A stretch of 64,000 nucleotides of DNA, taken from NCBI RefSeq assembly GCF_028890115.1, contig NZ_JARCJD010000015.1, forward strand, positions 1 to 64,000. Direction: 5' to 3'. Of this stretch, positions 49,105-58,400 are shown piece by piece; the first letter of the stretch is position 1, and every line of letters starts with the position of its first letter. Below the pieces are notes generated by a model. That model ran no database searches, was not told the DNA's origin, and worked only from the letters and a program-made list of their open reading frames with translations. This DNA is from Phaeobacter sp. QD34_24. GTDB lineage: Bacteria; Pseudomonadota; Alphaproteobacteria; Rhodobacterales; Rhodobacteraceae. Position numbers and translations under genes: made by a program.

Positions 49105-49851
49105 ATGCAAGCGCCTCAGTCCACGGTAGATCCGTCCGAAATCGCCAAATTCGAAGCAATGGCCGCGGAATGGTGGGATCCGAATGGCAAGTTCAAGCCG
49201 CTCCATATGCTCAATCCCTGCCGCCTGGACTATATCACCAGCCAGATCGCGGGCGAATTTGGCCGGGACTTGACGCAGCCGGACCCCTTCAAGGGGCTAC
49301 GGTTGCTGGACATCGGCTGTGGCGGCGGGCTGTTGTCGGAACCCATGGCGCGATTGGGGGCCGAGGTGGTGGGCGCCGATGCCGCCGCCGGGAACCTGCC
49401 GGTGGCCCGCATTCACGCCGAACAATCCGGTCTTGAGATCGATTATCGCCACACCACAGCCGAGGCGCTTGCCGAGGCGGGCGAACAGTTCGACGTGGTC
49501 CTGAACATGGAAGTGGTGGAACATGTGGCCGACCCCTTGAGCTATCTGACGGCCACGCAAGAGCTGCTGAAACCGGGCGGCCTGCAGATCTGTTCGACCA
49601 TCAACCGCAATCCCAAAAGCTACATGATGGCGATCTTCGGCGCCGAGGTGGTGATGCGCTGGTTGCCACGCGGCACCCATGAATGGCACAAGTTCATCAC
49701 CCCGGACGAATTGTTCGACCTCCTGCGCAAGGCAGGGCTGGATCCGGTGGACCGCAAGGGGTTCGTCTTCAACCCGGTCACCTGGGGCTGGTCGATTTCC
49801 CCGCGGGATCTGTCGGTCAACTACGTCACCGCCAGCGTGAAACCCGGCTAA
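49105..49851 (+). CDS. ubiG: ubiquinone biosynthesis O-methyltransferase UbiG
   Basis: A 248-residue SAM methyltransferase. N-terminal signature [19 protein letters not shown] is typical of UbiG; the SAM motif is [14 protein letters not shown] (about 68-81), then [11 protein letters not shown]. It catalyses both O-methylations in ubiquinone synthesis. The ATG at 49105 has GGAGACAGG upstream and is preferred to an upstream start. A hairpin terminator follows at 49892. Confidence 0.96.
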   Translation: MQAPQSTVDPSEIAKFEAMAAEWWDPNGKFKPLHMLNPCRLDYITSQIAGEFGRDLTQPDPFKGLRLLDIGCGGGLLSEPMARLGAEVVGADAAAGNLPVARIHAEQSGLEIDYRHTTAEALAEAGEQFDVVLNMEVVEHVADPLSYLTATQELLKPGGLQICSTINRNPKSYMMAIFGAEVVMRWLPRGTHEWHKFITPDELFDLLRKAGLDPVDRKGFVFNPVTWGWSISPRDLSVNYVTASVKPG

Positions 49852-49891
49852 AGCTCAGAAAAGAATGGCCCCAGAACCCCAATCCTATACG

Positions 49892-49914
49892 AAAGGATAG
49901 GTCTCTATCCTTTT
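49892..49914 (+). terminator. intrinsic terminator after ubiG
   Basis: AAAGGATAG (49892-49900) and CTATCCTTT (49905-49913) with a four-base loop form a 9-bp stem ending in T residues, 40 bases after the ubiG stop. Confidence 0.8.
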
Positions 49915-49950
49915 ACGTGCCTTGGCCCGCATGGCTGAATGACGTATTCA

Positions 49951-50116
49951 CTGACCGTTCGGTTGGATTTATCAACCGGCGCCGGGCACAGGCCCAGAAC
50001 CGAGTGAATGCTGTCCCGTAGGTTTTTCGACGTTTCCTGCAAAGACGCGTCACCACTCACGGACCCGGACGGGATGAATAGAGAAAGGGACGCCTTAGCT
50101 GAGGCGTCCCTTTTTT
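49951..50116 (+). ncRNA. candidate small RNA between ubiG and the orphan secreted gene
   Basis: No protein gene explains a second strong terminator at 50084-50116 (AAAGGGACGCCT/AGGCGTCCCTTT then TTT), 170 bases after the ubiG terminator. Between them are short stems (CGGTTG/CAACCG at 49960-49978; GGGC/GCCC near 49984-49995). A weak promoter-like pair, TTGGCC (49922-49927) and TATTCA (49945-49950), is spaced 17 bases. A transcript of about 160 bases would result. I could not match it to a known RNA family. Confidence 0.3.
50084..50116 (+). terminator. strong intrinsic terminator with no assigned upstream gene
   Basis: A 12-bp perfect stem (50084-50095 with 50102-50113), loop TAGCTG, and T residues to 50116. 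It faces the minus-strand gene ending at 50172, for which it lies downstream too; the reverse strand has only TTTCTC after the stem, so plus-strand use is better supported. Confidence 0.75.
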
Positions 50117-50171
50117 CTGGCGCAGCAGTGCTCACTAACGTCTTGTCATCCTAGACCGTTGCCTACGCGAT

Positions 50172-50726
50172 CTAAGACAATGCCATAGGACAGCGCAGGG
50201 CCAGGATATCACCAATCGCCAATCCTGAGTTTGATGCTGCGGAAATATCGACCGCGGCGAAACGCGACGCAAAACTATCACTCCTAAATGATTGCAAAGT
50301 TGTCCCACCAGCCGGCCACCTCGTTTCACGATCCACGCCTTCGTCATCCCGTGTCTTGAACAAAAACTGGACTTGAACGCCATTTCGCACGCCACGGGTA
50401 TTGACTGCTACCTTCACTCCAATCACGCAGATGTCTTCATCAAAGCCAATCGAAATTGTGGACATCTCTTCCCCGTCACCGGTCACTGAATTCTTAGCCG
50501 TTCTCGGCCGCAACACCTTCGCAGATATGGTCACTCCATCGAAGAACGCGCTCTCTCGTTCAAGATTTGCAGCGGAATAGAAACCCCTTGCAACCAGCGC
50601 CTCCTCAAAAGGAATGTGAAGGTAGTTTGTCTCGGAAACACCTTCGGCGGATACAATTGACGCTGCAACAAATGGAGCGCCGACAATAGCCGACAACAAT
50701 AGCAGAAGCGTTTTGACAAGCTGCAA
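50172..50726 (-). CDS. secreted protein of unknown function, AT-richer than its surroundings
   Basis: A 184-residue protein I do not recognise. It has a long signal peptide (about 28 residues, TLLLLLSAIVGAPFVAASIV then SAEG) and a mature domain of about 155 residues with a central segment GFDEDICVIGVKVAVNTRG. Two Cys residues in the mature part could form a disulfide. The start is a TTG at 50726 with GGAG ten bases upstream. Base composition is visibly less GC-rich than the flanking genes, and the gene stands alone between ubiG and marR, so recent transfer is plausible. Confidence 0.65.
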   Translation of the reverse strand: MQLVKTLLLLLSAIVGAPFVAASIVSAEGVSETNYLHIPFEEALVARGFYSAANLERESAFFDGVTISAKVLRPRTAKNSVTGDGEEMSTISIGFDEDICVIGVKVAVNTRGVRNGVQVQFLFKTRDDEGVDRETRWPAGGTTLQSFRSDSFASRFAAVDISAASNSGLAIGDILALRCPMALS

Positions 50727-50751
50727 GACGAATGATCTCCAATGACTTCAC

Positions 50752-50764
50752 ATGAACGGTTCAT
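50752..50764. promoter_or_regulatory. palindrome upstream of the orphan secreted gene
   Basis: ATGAAC, a single centre base and GTTCAT form a perfect 13-base palindrome, 26 bases upstream of the orphan gene start on the minus strand. CAATGA/TCATTG flank it as an outer repeat. It may be an operator. The remainder of 50727-50953 has no gene and no clear promoter. Confidence 0.35.
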
Positions 50765-50953
50765 TGTTTTCGGTATCGAACCTACCCTTTCGACCCCCAG
50801 CCGAAAATCATCAAGAACACTGAGACGCAGAGTATTCACGGTTATAGCGCCCGCGCTGTGGTGATCGCTTTCCAACACGATCCCACATCGCACTCTTTTC
50901 TGGAACACATGGCCCTAGGCTCAGGACCCATTGATCCTACGCCAATGCGCCGA

Positions 50954-51391
50954 TCAATCGTCTTCCAGCTTGGCGCGCAGCTCTCTCAGGATCGGAAGGG
51001 CGGCACGGACGCGGTCGCCACCCAGTTCTTCCACCACTTCGGAGATCACCGGCACGATGCTGGCTAAAGCCGCATCGCGGGCTTGACGACCGGCGGGGCT
51101 GATCGCCACCATCTTGCGGCGGGCATCGTCCCAGTCGGGGCGGATGTGCACATATCCCGCCACTTCAAGCTTGTTCAGCGTATTTGTCATGGCGCCGCGG
51201 GTGACGTGGAAGGCCTTGGCCAATTGTGCAGGCGACCGCTCCAGCCCGGCACGCGCCAGATGGTTCAGCACCGAGAAATGCGACAGTTCCATTCCCTTGG
51301 GCAAGGCCTTGCCCAGCCGTGACTTGGCCAGTTGTTCGGCCATCAGGATTTCGCTGAACAGCGAAACGGCCAGGGCATGTGATTCTTCCAT
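50954..51391 (-). CDS. MarR-family transcriptional regulator
   Basis: A 145-residue MarR protein. The winged helix (about 38-105) includes QLAKAFHVTRGAMTNTLNKLE and the wing VHIRPDWDDARRKMVAIS. MarR proteins repress nearby genes and respond to small aromatic or oxidant ligands. It overlaps the nitrilase stop by one base (TGATG) and is the last gene of nitrilase-marR, so it may be a passenger for translation coupling. The target is not evident. Confidence 0.92.
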   Translation of the reverse strand: MEESHALAVSLFSEILMAEQLAKSRLGKALPKGMELSHFSVLNHLARAGLERSPAQLAKAFHVTRGAMTNTLNKLEVAGYVHIRPDWDDARRKMVAISPAGRQARDAALASIVPVISEVVEELGGDRVRAALPILRELRAKLEDD

Positions 51392-52221
51392 CAGGGTCCG
51401 TCGAACTCTCGGTCATGGGTGAGCGCAGGAACACGTTTGCGTGCTTGTGCCACTTTTCCCATGTCGAGATCAACGCAGACAATCCCCGGATCGGTACCCG
51501 CATCGGCCAGGATCTCTCCCCAGGGCGCCACGATCAAAGAATGCCCATATGTGCGGCGTGCGGCCCCCCGGCTGGCCTTGTGAGTGCCGGTCTGGGCAGG
51601 CGCCAGAACATAACAGCCCGTCTCGATCGCGCGGGCTTGCAGAAGCGCGTGCCAATGGGCCGCGCCGGTCACATGCGAAAACGCCGCCGGAGCGGTCAGG
51701 ATCTGAGCCCCGCCCTTTGCCAGCGCCCGGTGAAGATGGGGAAAGCGCACATCGTAGCAGATGGTCATCCCGATCCTGGCAAAAGGCGTATCCGCCACAA
51801 CCGCGCGGGTGCCGGGACGGTAGCCATCGGATTCGCGGTAGGTTTCCTCGGGCGTCATCTCCACATCAAACATGTGGATCTTGTCATAACGCGCGGTGAT
51901 CTCTCCCTCCGGCGAGATCAGGAACTGGCGATTGGCAAATCGCCCGTCCGCATCATGAGTCTTCACGCCAAGCGAGCCGATCAGCAGCCAGACCCCAAGC
52001 TTTGCGGCTTCATCCCGCAGGGCGGCAAGGGTCGGATCGTCTTCCTCGTGGCACAGAATAGCCTTCTGATGGCTGCGGCTGGTCGACAGGCAATTGGTGA
52101 CCTCGGGGGTCAATATGAACCCCGCCCCTTTTGCCACGGCGTCCCCCATCATCCGCCGCACCGTGTCGAGGTTTTCGGCGGGATCGTCGCTTGATGTCAT
52201 CTGCAGCAGCGCGGCGCGCAT
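51391..52221 (-). CDS. carbon-nitrogen hydrolase (nitrilase superfamily, Nit1/deaminated-glutathione-amidase-like)
   Basis: A 276-residue nitrilase-fold amidase with the catalytic triad E40 (TPEVTN), K114 (YDKIHMFDVE) and C155 (TICYDVRFP). The YDKIHLFD motif is typical of Nit1-type enzymes, which hydrolyse deaminated glutathione, a transaminase side product. It follows a glutaredoxin gene (grxC) by 17 bases, which supports a glutathione-related repair role. Substrate assignment is by family only. Confidence 0.88.
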   Translation of the reverse strand: MRAALLQMTSSDDPAENLDTVRRMMGDAVAKGAGFILTPEVTNCLSTSRSHQKAILCHEEDDPTLAALRDEAAKLGVWLLIGSLGVKTHDADGRFANRQFLISPEGEITARYDKIHMFDVEMTPEETYRESDGYRPGTRAVVADTPFARIGMTICYDVRFPHLHRALAKGGAQILTAPAAFSHVTGAAHWHALLQARAIETGCYVLAPAQTGTHKASRGAARRTYGHSLIVAPWGEILADAGTDPGIVCVDLDMGKVAQARKRVPALTHDREFDGP

Positions 52222-52238
52222 GGGGCGGGTCTCCTGGG

Positions 52239-52496
52239 TCAGTCGGCCAGAAGCGCGTCCAGTTTACCGGCCTGCTCCAGCGCATAAAGATCGTCACAGC
52301 CGCCCACATGGGTCTCTCCGATGAAGATCTGCGGCACGGTGCGGCCCCCGTTTGCACGCTGGATCATCTCGGGTTTGCGGCCGGGGTTCATCATAACGTC
52401 GACCTCGGAAAAGGTCACACCCTTCTGTTTCAAAAGCCGTTTTGCAGCGTGGCAAAAGCCGCACAGGGGCGAGGTGTAGATTTCCACCGGTTTCAT
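52239..52496 (-). CDS. grxC: glutaredoxin 3
   Basis: An 85-residue glutaredoxin with active site CGFC (C12 and C15) in YTSPLCGFCHAAK, cis-Pro in RTVPQIFIG and the GGCDDLYAL glutathione-binding end. CGFC replaces the common CPYC. The ATG at 52496 has a GGAG site. It lies between comF and the nitrilase in one direction and is probably co-transcribed with them. Confidence 0.95.
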   Translation of the reverse strand: MKPVEIYTSPLCGFCHAAKRLLKQKGVTFSEVDVMMNPGRKPEMIQRANGGRTVPQIFIGETHVGGCDDLYALEQAGKLDALLAD

Positions 52497-52582
52497 AGAG
52501 GTCTCCAAAACATTCCGATTTTCGCGTTTGTCGGCGATATGGGGACGCAATGCAATCATTGCCACCCGGCAAACCGCTGCGA

Positions 52583-53311
52583 TCACGCACGCGTGACGCG
52601 GGCCAGAACCACGACGCGCACCTCGGAAGCCCCGGCGCGCAGACAGGCATCCGTGCAGGCCGACAGGGTCGCCCCGGATGTCATCACATCATCCACCAGA
52701 AGAACGCAGCGCCCCCTGACCTGTGCATTGTGGCGCGCGGGCAGCTGGATCGCCTCGGCCAGCAGTTCAAAGCGTTCGGTGCGAGACCTGCCGTCCAAGG
52801 AGGGAGTCTTGCGCCCCCGGCGCAGAAGATCCGGCCAGTACTCCAGGCCTGTCCGGTTTGCCAGCGCCTCTGCCAGAAGGGCGGATTGATTGTAACGGCG
52901 TTTCAACAGACGGCGCCAATGCAACGGCACCGGGCAGACCAGCGGGTTGTCCCGCAACAGCGGCAAGGCCGCCCGCGCCATCCAACCCGCAGCATGCGCG
53001 GCGATATCCATCCGATCCCCGTGTTTCAGCGCCAGCACCAGCTCGCGGGCCTTGCCGCCGTAGATCAGCGCAGATCGTCCCTGGCTCCAGGGCCGCGGAT
53101 GGACCATGCAGTCGTCGCATTCGACCCGAAACCCATCGCATTCCCCTGGCAGCGGCACCCCGCAGCCCTCGCAGACGGTGCCAGAGGTGAACTCCGTATC
53201 GCTCCAGCAGGATCCACACAGGCCCGGTTCCTGATCGACCAGCGTTCCGCAGCCCAGACACTGCGGCGGATAGACCAGTGAAACAGCGGTTTGAAACCGC
53301 GCATGCAACAT
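52583..53311 (-). CDS. comF: ComF-family phosphoribosyltransferase-like protein
   Basis: A 242-residue ComF protein. The N-terminus has two Cys pairs (CLGCGTLV, CGSCW; then CEGCG, CDDC) that can bind zinc; the C-terminal half is a PRTase fold with VLLVDDVMTSGATLS. ComF is linked to DNA uptake in naturally competent bacteria, but the biochemical role is unproved and no other com genes lie here. The ATG at 53311 is only 14 bases from the start of the divergent methyltransferase. Confidence 0.93.
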   Translation of the reverse strand: MLHARFQTAVSLVYPPQCLGCGTLVDQEPGLCGSCWSDTEFTSGTVCEGCGVPLPGECDGFRVECDDCMVHPRPWSQGRSALIYGGKARELVLALKHGDRMDIAAHAAGWMARAALPLLRDNPLVCPVPLHWRRLLKRRYNQSALLAEALANRTGLEYWPDLLRRGRKTPSLDGRSRTERFELLAEAIQLPARHNAQVRGRCVLLVDDVMTSGATLSACTDACLRAGASEVRVVVLARVTRA

Positions 53312-53325
53312 ATAAGTATCCCCCC

Positions 53326-54168
53326 ATGACGCACACTCCCACCGCACAGCCGAAGCTGTTTGACAGGAAGGCATTGGCAGCAAATCGAGCCCGGCGGCAG
53401 CTAGGGGCCCTGTTCCTGCACGAAATGGCCAGGAACGAGATCGAGGATCGGCTCGACATGGTTAACAGAGTCTTTACGGCTCCCGCCATAGTGACTCCTT
53501 TTGCGGAGCTTTGGGAGGACGATCGGCCCGGCCCCCTGTCCGGCGCGAAGCTGGTCCCCGACGACGATGTGCTGGATCTTGAACCCGGCGCGCATGATGT
53601 TGTCATCCATTCCATGGGCTTACACTGGGCCAACGATCCGGTGGGTCAGTTGATCCAATGCCGCCGCGCCCTGAAGGAAGACGGGCTTTTGCTGACCGTT
53701 CTTTTGGGCGGGCAGACCCTGCAAGAGCTACGCGTGGCCCTCGCCGGAGCCGAATCAGAGGTTCTGGGCGGCCTGTCACCGCGAATCGCCCCGATGGGCG
53801 AGGTGCGCGATCTGGGCGCCCTGTTGCAACGCGCAGGCTTTGCCCTGCCGGTGGCCGATGTGGTGCCGCTGACGGCAGAATACCGGGACCTCAGGCACCT
53901 GATGCACGAGCTGCGCGCCATGGGAGAAGGCAACGCGCTGGAAGCCCGCCTGCGCCGCCCCGTCCCGCGTCGCCTGTTCAGCCGCGCCGAAGAGATCTAC
54001 CGCGACCACTTTGAAACTGACGAAGGCCGCCTGCCCGCCAGTTTCGAGCTGATCTGCCTCACCGGCTGGTCCCCCTCCGAGAGCCAGCAGAAACCCCTGC
54101 GCCCCGGATCGGCCCAGATGCGGCTTGCCGATGCCTTGCGGGTGCCGGAAACGAAACTGCCCGACTAG
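53326..54168 (+). CDS. SAM-dependent methyltransferase-like protein (NDUFAF5/BioC-like)
   Basis: A 280-residue protein of the class I methyltransferase fold. The segment VVIHSMGLHWANDPVGQLIQ is characteristic of the BioC and NDUFAF5 group, followed by GLLLTVLLGGQTLQEL. The usual glycine-rich SAM loop (GxGxG) is not evident, so SAM binding may be altered. In alphaproteobacteria such proteins are relatives of the mitochondrial complex I assembly factor NDUFAF5 that hydroxylates an arginine. No ribosome site precedes the ATG at 53326, and only 14 bases separate it from comF. hemH follows. Confidence 0.78.
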   Translation: MTHTPTAQPKLFDRKALAANRARRQLGALFLHEMARNEIEDRLDMVNRVFTAPAIVTPFAELWEDDRPGPLSGAKLVPDDDVLDLEPGAHDVVIHSMGLHWANDPVGQLIQCRRALKEDGLLLTVLLGGQTLQELRVALAGAESEVLGGLSPRIAPMGEVRDLGALLQRAGFALPVADVVPLTAEYRDLRHLMHELRAMGEGNALEARLRRPVPRRLFSRAEEIYRDHFETDEGRLPASFELICLTGWSPSESQQKPLRPGSAQMRLADALRVPETKLPD

Positions 54169-54291
54169 CCCGGACCGGGCGCCTGATAGAAAAACACTCT
54201 GGCTACGTAAATGTGATCCGATTGGTCTTTGCCTGCGTATGCCCTTATTGTTCCACCGCACCAAAAGATGCCAACCGCACAGGACACCGAA

Positions 54292-55353
54292 ATGCTGGAT
54301 TCGACCTCGACCGCCAAATGCCCCGTCCACGCCTCTGCCGACCACCCCAAGGTGATGCCGCAGAAGGTGGGGATCCTGCTGGCGAACCTCGGCACGCCGG
54401 ACGATTACAGCTACTGGCCCATGCGCCGCTACCTAAGCGAGTTCCTGTCGGACAAGCGGGTGATCGACTACCCCGCCTGGAAGTGGCAGCCGCTGCTGCA
54501 GCTCATCATCCTGACAAAACGCCCGTTCAGCTCGGGCGAGGCGTATAAATCCATCTGGAACCATGACAAGGGCGAAAGCCCGCTGATGACCATCACCAAG
54601 GAGCAGACCGCCAAGATGGCATCGGTGATGGCGGACCGTTACGGCGATCAGGTCATGGTCGATTTCTGCATGCGCTATGGCAACCCCTCCACCAAGTCCA
54701 AGGTGCAGGAAATGGTGAAGGCCGGCTGCCAGAAGATCCTGTTCGTGCCGCTTTATCCGCAATATGCAGGCGCAACCTCGGGCACCGCGAATGACCAGTT
54801 CTTCCGTGCCCTGATGGAAGAGACCTGGCAACCCGCCGCCCGCACCATCCCCGCCTATTTCGACGAGCCCGCCTATATCGATGCGCTGGCGCGTTCCGTC
54901 GAAGAGGCCTATGCCAAGGCCGAAAAACGCCCGGATATCCTGGTGGTTTCCTACCACGGGATGCCGAAACGCTATCTGATGCAGGGCGATCCCTACCACT
55001 GCCAGTGCCAGAAAACGACGCGCCTCCTGAAGGAGCGCCTGGGCTGGGCGGACACCGAGATCACGACGACCTTCCAGTCGGTCTTTGGACCCGAGGAGTG
55101 GCTGAAACCCTATACCGTCGACCACGTCGCGACGCTCGCCAAGGAAGGCAAGAAGAACATCGCCGTAATCGCCCCAGCCTTTTCTGCCGACTGCATCGAA
55201 ACGCTGGAAGAGATCAACGAGGAGATCAAGGAAAGCTTCGAAGAGGCTGGCGGCGAAGACTTCCTCTATATCCCCTGCCTGAACGATGATGATGACCACA
55301 TCGCGGCACTTGCCGGTGTGATCGAACAGAACTTGAAAGGCTGGCTGGACTAA
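54292..55353 (+). CDS. hemH: ferrochelatase
   Basis: A 353-residue ferrochelatase that inserts iron into protoporphyrin IX. Signatures include VGILLANLGTP near the N-terminus, the active-site His in VVSYHGMPKRYL, and FQSVFGPEEWLKP then FSADCIETLEEI near the C-terminus. The ATG at 54292 has an AGGA site and is preferred over upstream TTG or ATG starts. An N-terminal extension of about 20 residues before the catalytic domain is present. The gene lies after the NDUFAF5-like gene, with about 120 bases between. Confidence 0.96.
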   Translation: MLDSTSTAKCPVHASADHPKVMPQKVGILLANLGTPDDYSYWPMRRYLSEFLSDKRVIDYPAWKWQPLLQLIILTKRPFSSGEAYKSIWNHDKGESPLMTITKEQTAKMASVMADRYGDQVMVDFCMRYGNPSTKSKVQEMVKAGCQKILFVPLYPQYAGATSGTANDQFFRALMEETWQPAARTIPAYFDEPAYIDALARSVEEAYAKAEKRPDILVVSYHGMPKRYLMQGDPYHCQCQKTTRLLKERLGWADTEITTTFQSVFGPEEWLKPYTVDHVATLAKEGKKNIAVIAPAFSADCIETLEEINEEIKESFEEAGGEDFLYIPCLNDDDDHIAALAGVIEQNLKGWLD

Positions 55354-55423
55354 CCTCCCCTCCCCGGTCCAAATAGGATCCAAAATCAGGGTTGCCGCCA
55401 AAGCGGCGGATCGGGGAGAGTTC

Positions 55424-58400
55424 ATGACCAAAGGACATTGGGCAGCCGCCTTGGCGGCGCATTGGGGGATCGAGGCGGAGCTGACGCGCCTTGATGGGGA
55501 ATACGATCTGAACTTCCTGGCCCGCACAGCGGATGGGACCGGCTATATCGTCAAGGCGATGCGTCCGGGCTGCGCGGAACAGCTCGTCGATCTGCAGGTG
55601 CAGGCGCTTGATCATATCGCAAGCGTTGCACCGGATCTGCCCTGCCCCCGTGTGATCCGCAGCGGCAATGGCGCCGCGATGCTGCCCATTGCCGATGAAA
55701 GCGGCGCCGAGCGACTGCTCTGGGTGATCAACGAACTGCCCGGTCGCTGCTATGCCAAGGCCGCGCCCAAAAGCGCTGCCCTGATCCACGAGGTGGGAGA
55801 GGTTCTGGGCCGCACGGACAAGGCCCTGGCGGATTTCCAACACAGCGGTCTTGAACGCGATTTCAAATGGAACCTGATGCAGGCGGGCTGGATTGCCGAC
55901 GATCTGGACTGCATCACCGAACCTGTTCGCCGCGCCCTGCTGGATGAGATCAACGCCAGCTTTTCCGATCTGCACCCAGCCCTATCCGTGCTTCCGATGC
56001 AGGCGATCCACAATGATGCCAATGACTACAACATCATCGTCGCCGGAAGCCTGAGTGAACCGCGCCGGGTCTCGGGCCTGATTGACCTTGGCGATATGTG
56101 CCGTGCGCCGCGCATCTGCGATCTGGCGATTGCGGCGGCCTATATCGTGCTGGATCACCCCGAACCCGAGGCCGCTTTGGCTGCGCTGGTTTCCGGCTAT
56201 CACGCCGCCTATCCACTGACCCCGGCAGAGGTCGATATGATCTGGCCGCTCTTGCGGATGCGGCTGGCGGTTTCGGTGGTGAACTCCACCCTTATGGCGG
56301 CCGAGAACCCTGACGATCCTTATGTAACCATCTCGCAGGCGCCTGCCTGGCGGTTCCTCGAAGGCCATGACCTGAACGCCAAGCTGGTCAACGCCCGCCT
56401 GCGCGCCGCCTGTGGTCTTCCGGTGGTCGACGGCGCCGACCGGGTTCTTGAATGGCTTGATGCCGAACGTGGCAATTTCGCCCCTCTGATGGGCACGGAT
56501 CTGGCGGATGCCCCCATGGGGTCGCTCTCTGTCGAGAATTCCACCTGGCCGCAAAACCCATTCGACATGCCGCTGGAGGAAGCCGCCCGCGTGGGCGAGG
56601 AATACGGCAGCGGCATCTGGTTGGGCTATTACAACGAACCGCGGCTGATCTACACTGCACCTGCCTTCCGCAAGGGGCGCTGGAAGGCCAGCAACCGGCG
56701 CACGGTGCATCTGGGGGTCGATGGCTTTGCGCCTGCGGGGGAACCGCTTTATGCGCCATTGGCGGGTGAGGTCTTCATCGTCGAGAACCGCGCGCATCAT
56801 CTGGATTACGGCGGCACCATCATCCTGCGCCATGAAACCCCGGCGGGGGATGCCTTCTATACCCTTTACGGCCACCTGGATCCGGAGTGCTGCGACCGGC
56901 TGAAACCCGGTGACCACGTGGCCAAGGGTGAAGCCTTCTGCCGCCTTGGCGATGCCACCCAGAACGGCGGCTGGGCGCCGCATGTGCATTTCCAGCTGGC
57001 GATGACCACCGATGGGATCGAGGCCGACTGGCCCGGTGTGGGGGATCCAGATGAAATGTACCTCTGGCACGCGATCTGCCCCAACCCGGCAGCGCTGATG
57101 AACCTGCCCGACGGCAAGACCTGCTATCAGCCAACAGATAAAGCGGAAGTCCTGAAAGGGCGCCGCGCGCATTTTGGCGGCAACCTCAGCCTCACCTATT
57201 CCGATCCGGTGATGCTGCTGCGCGGCTGGAAGCATCATCTATTCGACGAATGGGGCAGGCCGTACCTTGATGCCTATAACAACGTGCCCCACGTCGGCCA
57301 CGCCCATCCGCGCATTCAGGCGGTGGCGGCGGATCAGCTGAAGCGGATGAACTCCAACACCCGCTACCTGCACCCCGCGCAGGTCGCCTTTGCCGAAAAG
57401 ATCCTGTCGAAACTGCCCGCGCCCTTCGAGGTCTGCTTCTTCGTCAACTCCGGCACCGAGGCGAACGAGCTGGCCCTGCGGCTGGCGCGCGCCCATAGCG
57501 GCGCCAAGGGGATGGTGACGCCGGATCATGGCTATCACGGCAATACCACCGGCGCGGTTGATATCTCGGCCTATAAGTTCAACGCGCCGGGCGGCGTCGG
57601 CCCGTCAGACTGGGTGGAGCTGGTCGAGGTCGCCGACGACTATCGCGGCAGCTTCAAACGCGACGACCCGGATCGCGCGCAGAAGTTCGCGGATCTGGTG
57701 GACCCGGCGATCAAGCGCCTGCAGGACAAGGGCCACGGGCTGGCCGGGTTCATCGCCGAAACCTTCCCCTCGGTCGGCGGTCAGATCATCCCGCCCAAGG
57801 GATACCTGCCAGCGGTCTATGAAAAGATCCGCGCCGCCGGTGGCGTCTGCATTGCCGATGAGGTGCAGACCGGTCTGGGGCGCCTTGGCGATTATTACTT
57901 CGGCTTTGAACACCAGGGGGCGTTGCCCGATATCGTGGTCATGGGCAAACCCATTGGCAACGGGCACCCCCTGGGCGTGCTGGTCACCAGTCGCGCCATT
58001 GCGGACAGCTTTGCCAAGGGGCCCGAGTTCTTCTCCACCTTCGGCGGCTCCACCCTGTCCTGCCGCATCGGCAAGGAGGTGCTGGATATCGTCGATGACG
58101 AAGCACTGCAGCAGAACGCCAAGCTGATGGGCGAGCGCCTGCTGGCCGGTCTGAAAGCACTGGAAGAAAAACATCCCTGCGTCGGGGATGTGCGCGGCAT
58201 GGGGCTGTTCCTGGGGGTCGAGCTGATCGAGGCAGATGGCAGTGAAGCCAGCGCGATCTGTTCCTACGTCAAGAATCGGATGCGCGATCAGCGGATCCTG
58301 ATCGGCAGCGAAGGCCCAAAGGACAACATCCTGAAGATCCGCCCGCCTCTGACCATCGACGCCGAGGACGTGGAGATGCTTCTTCACAGCCTGGACCTGA

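Noticed and set aside
49905-50135. A 76-codon minus-strand frame over the small-RNA candidate.
   Set aside because: It runs across both terminators, has no ribosome site and no domain.
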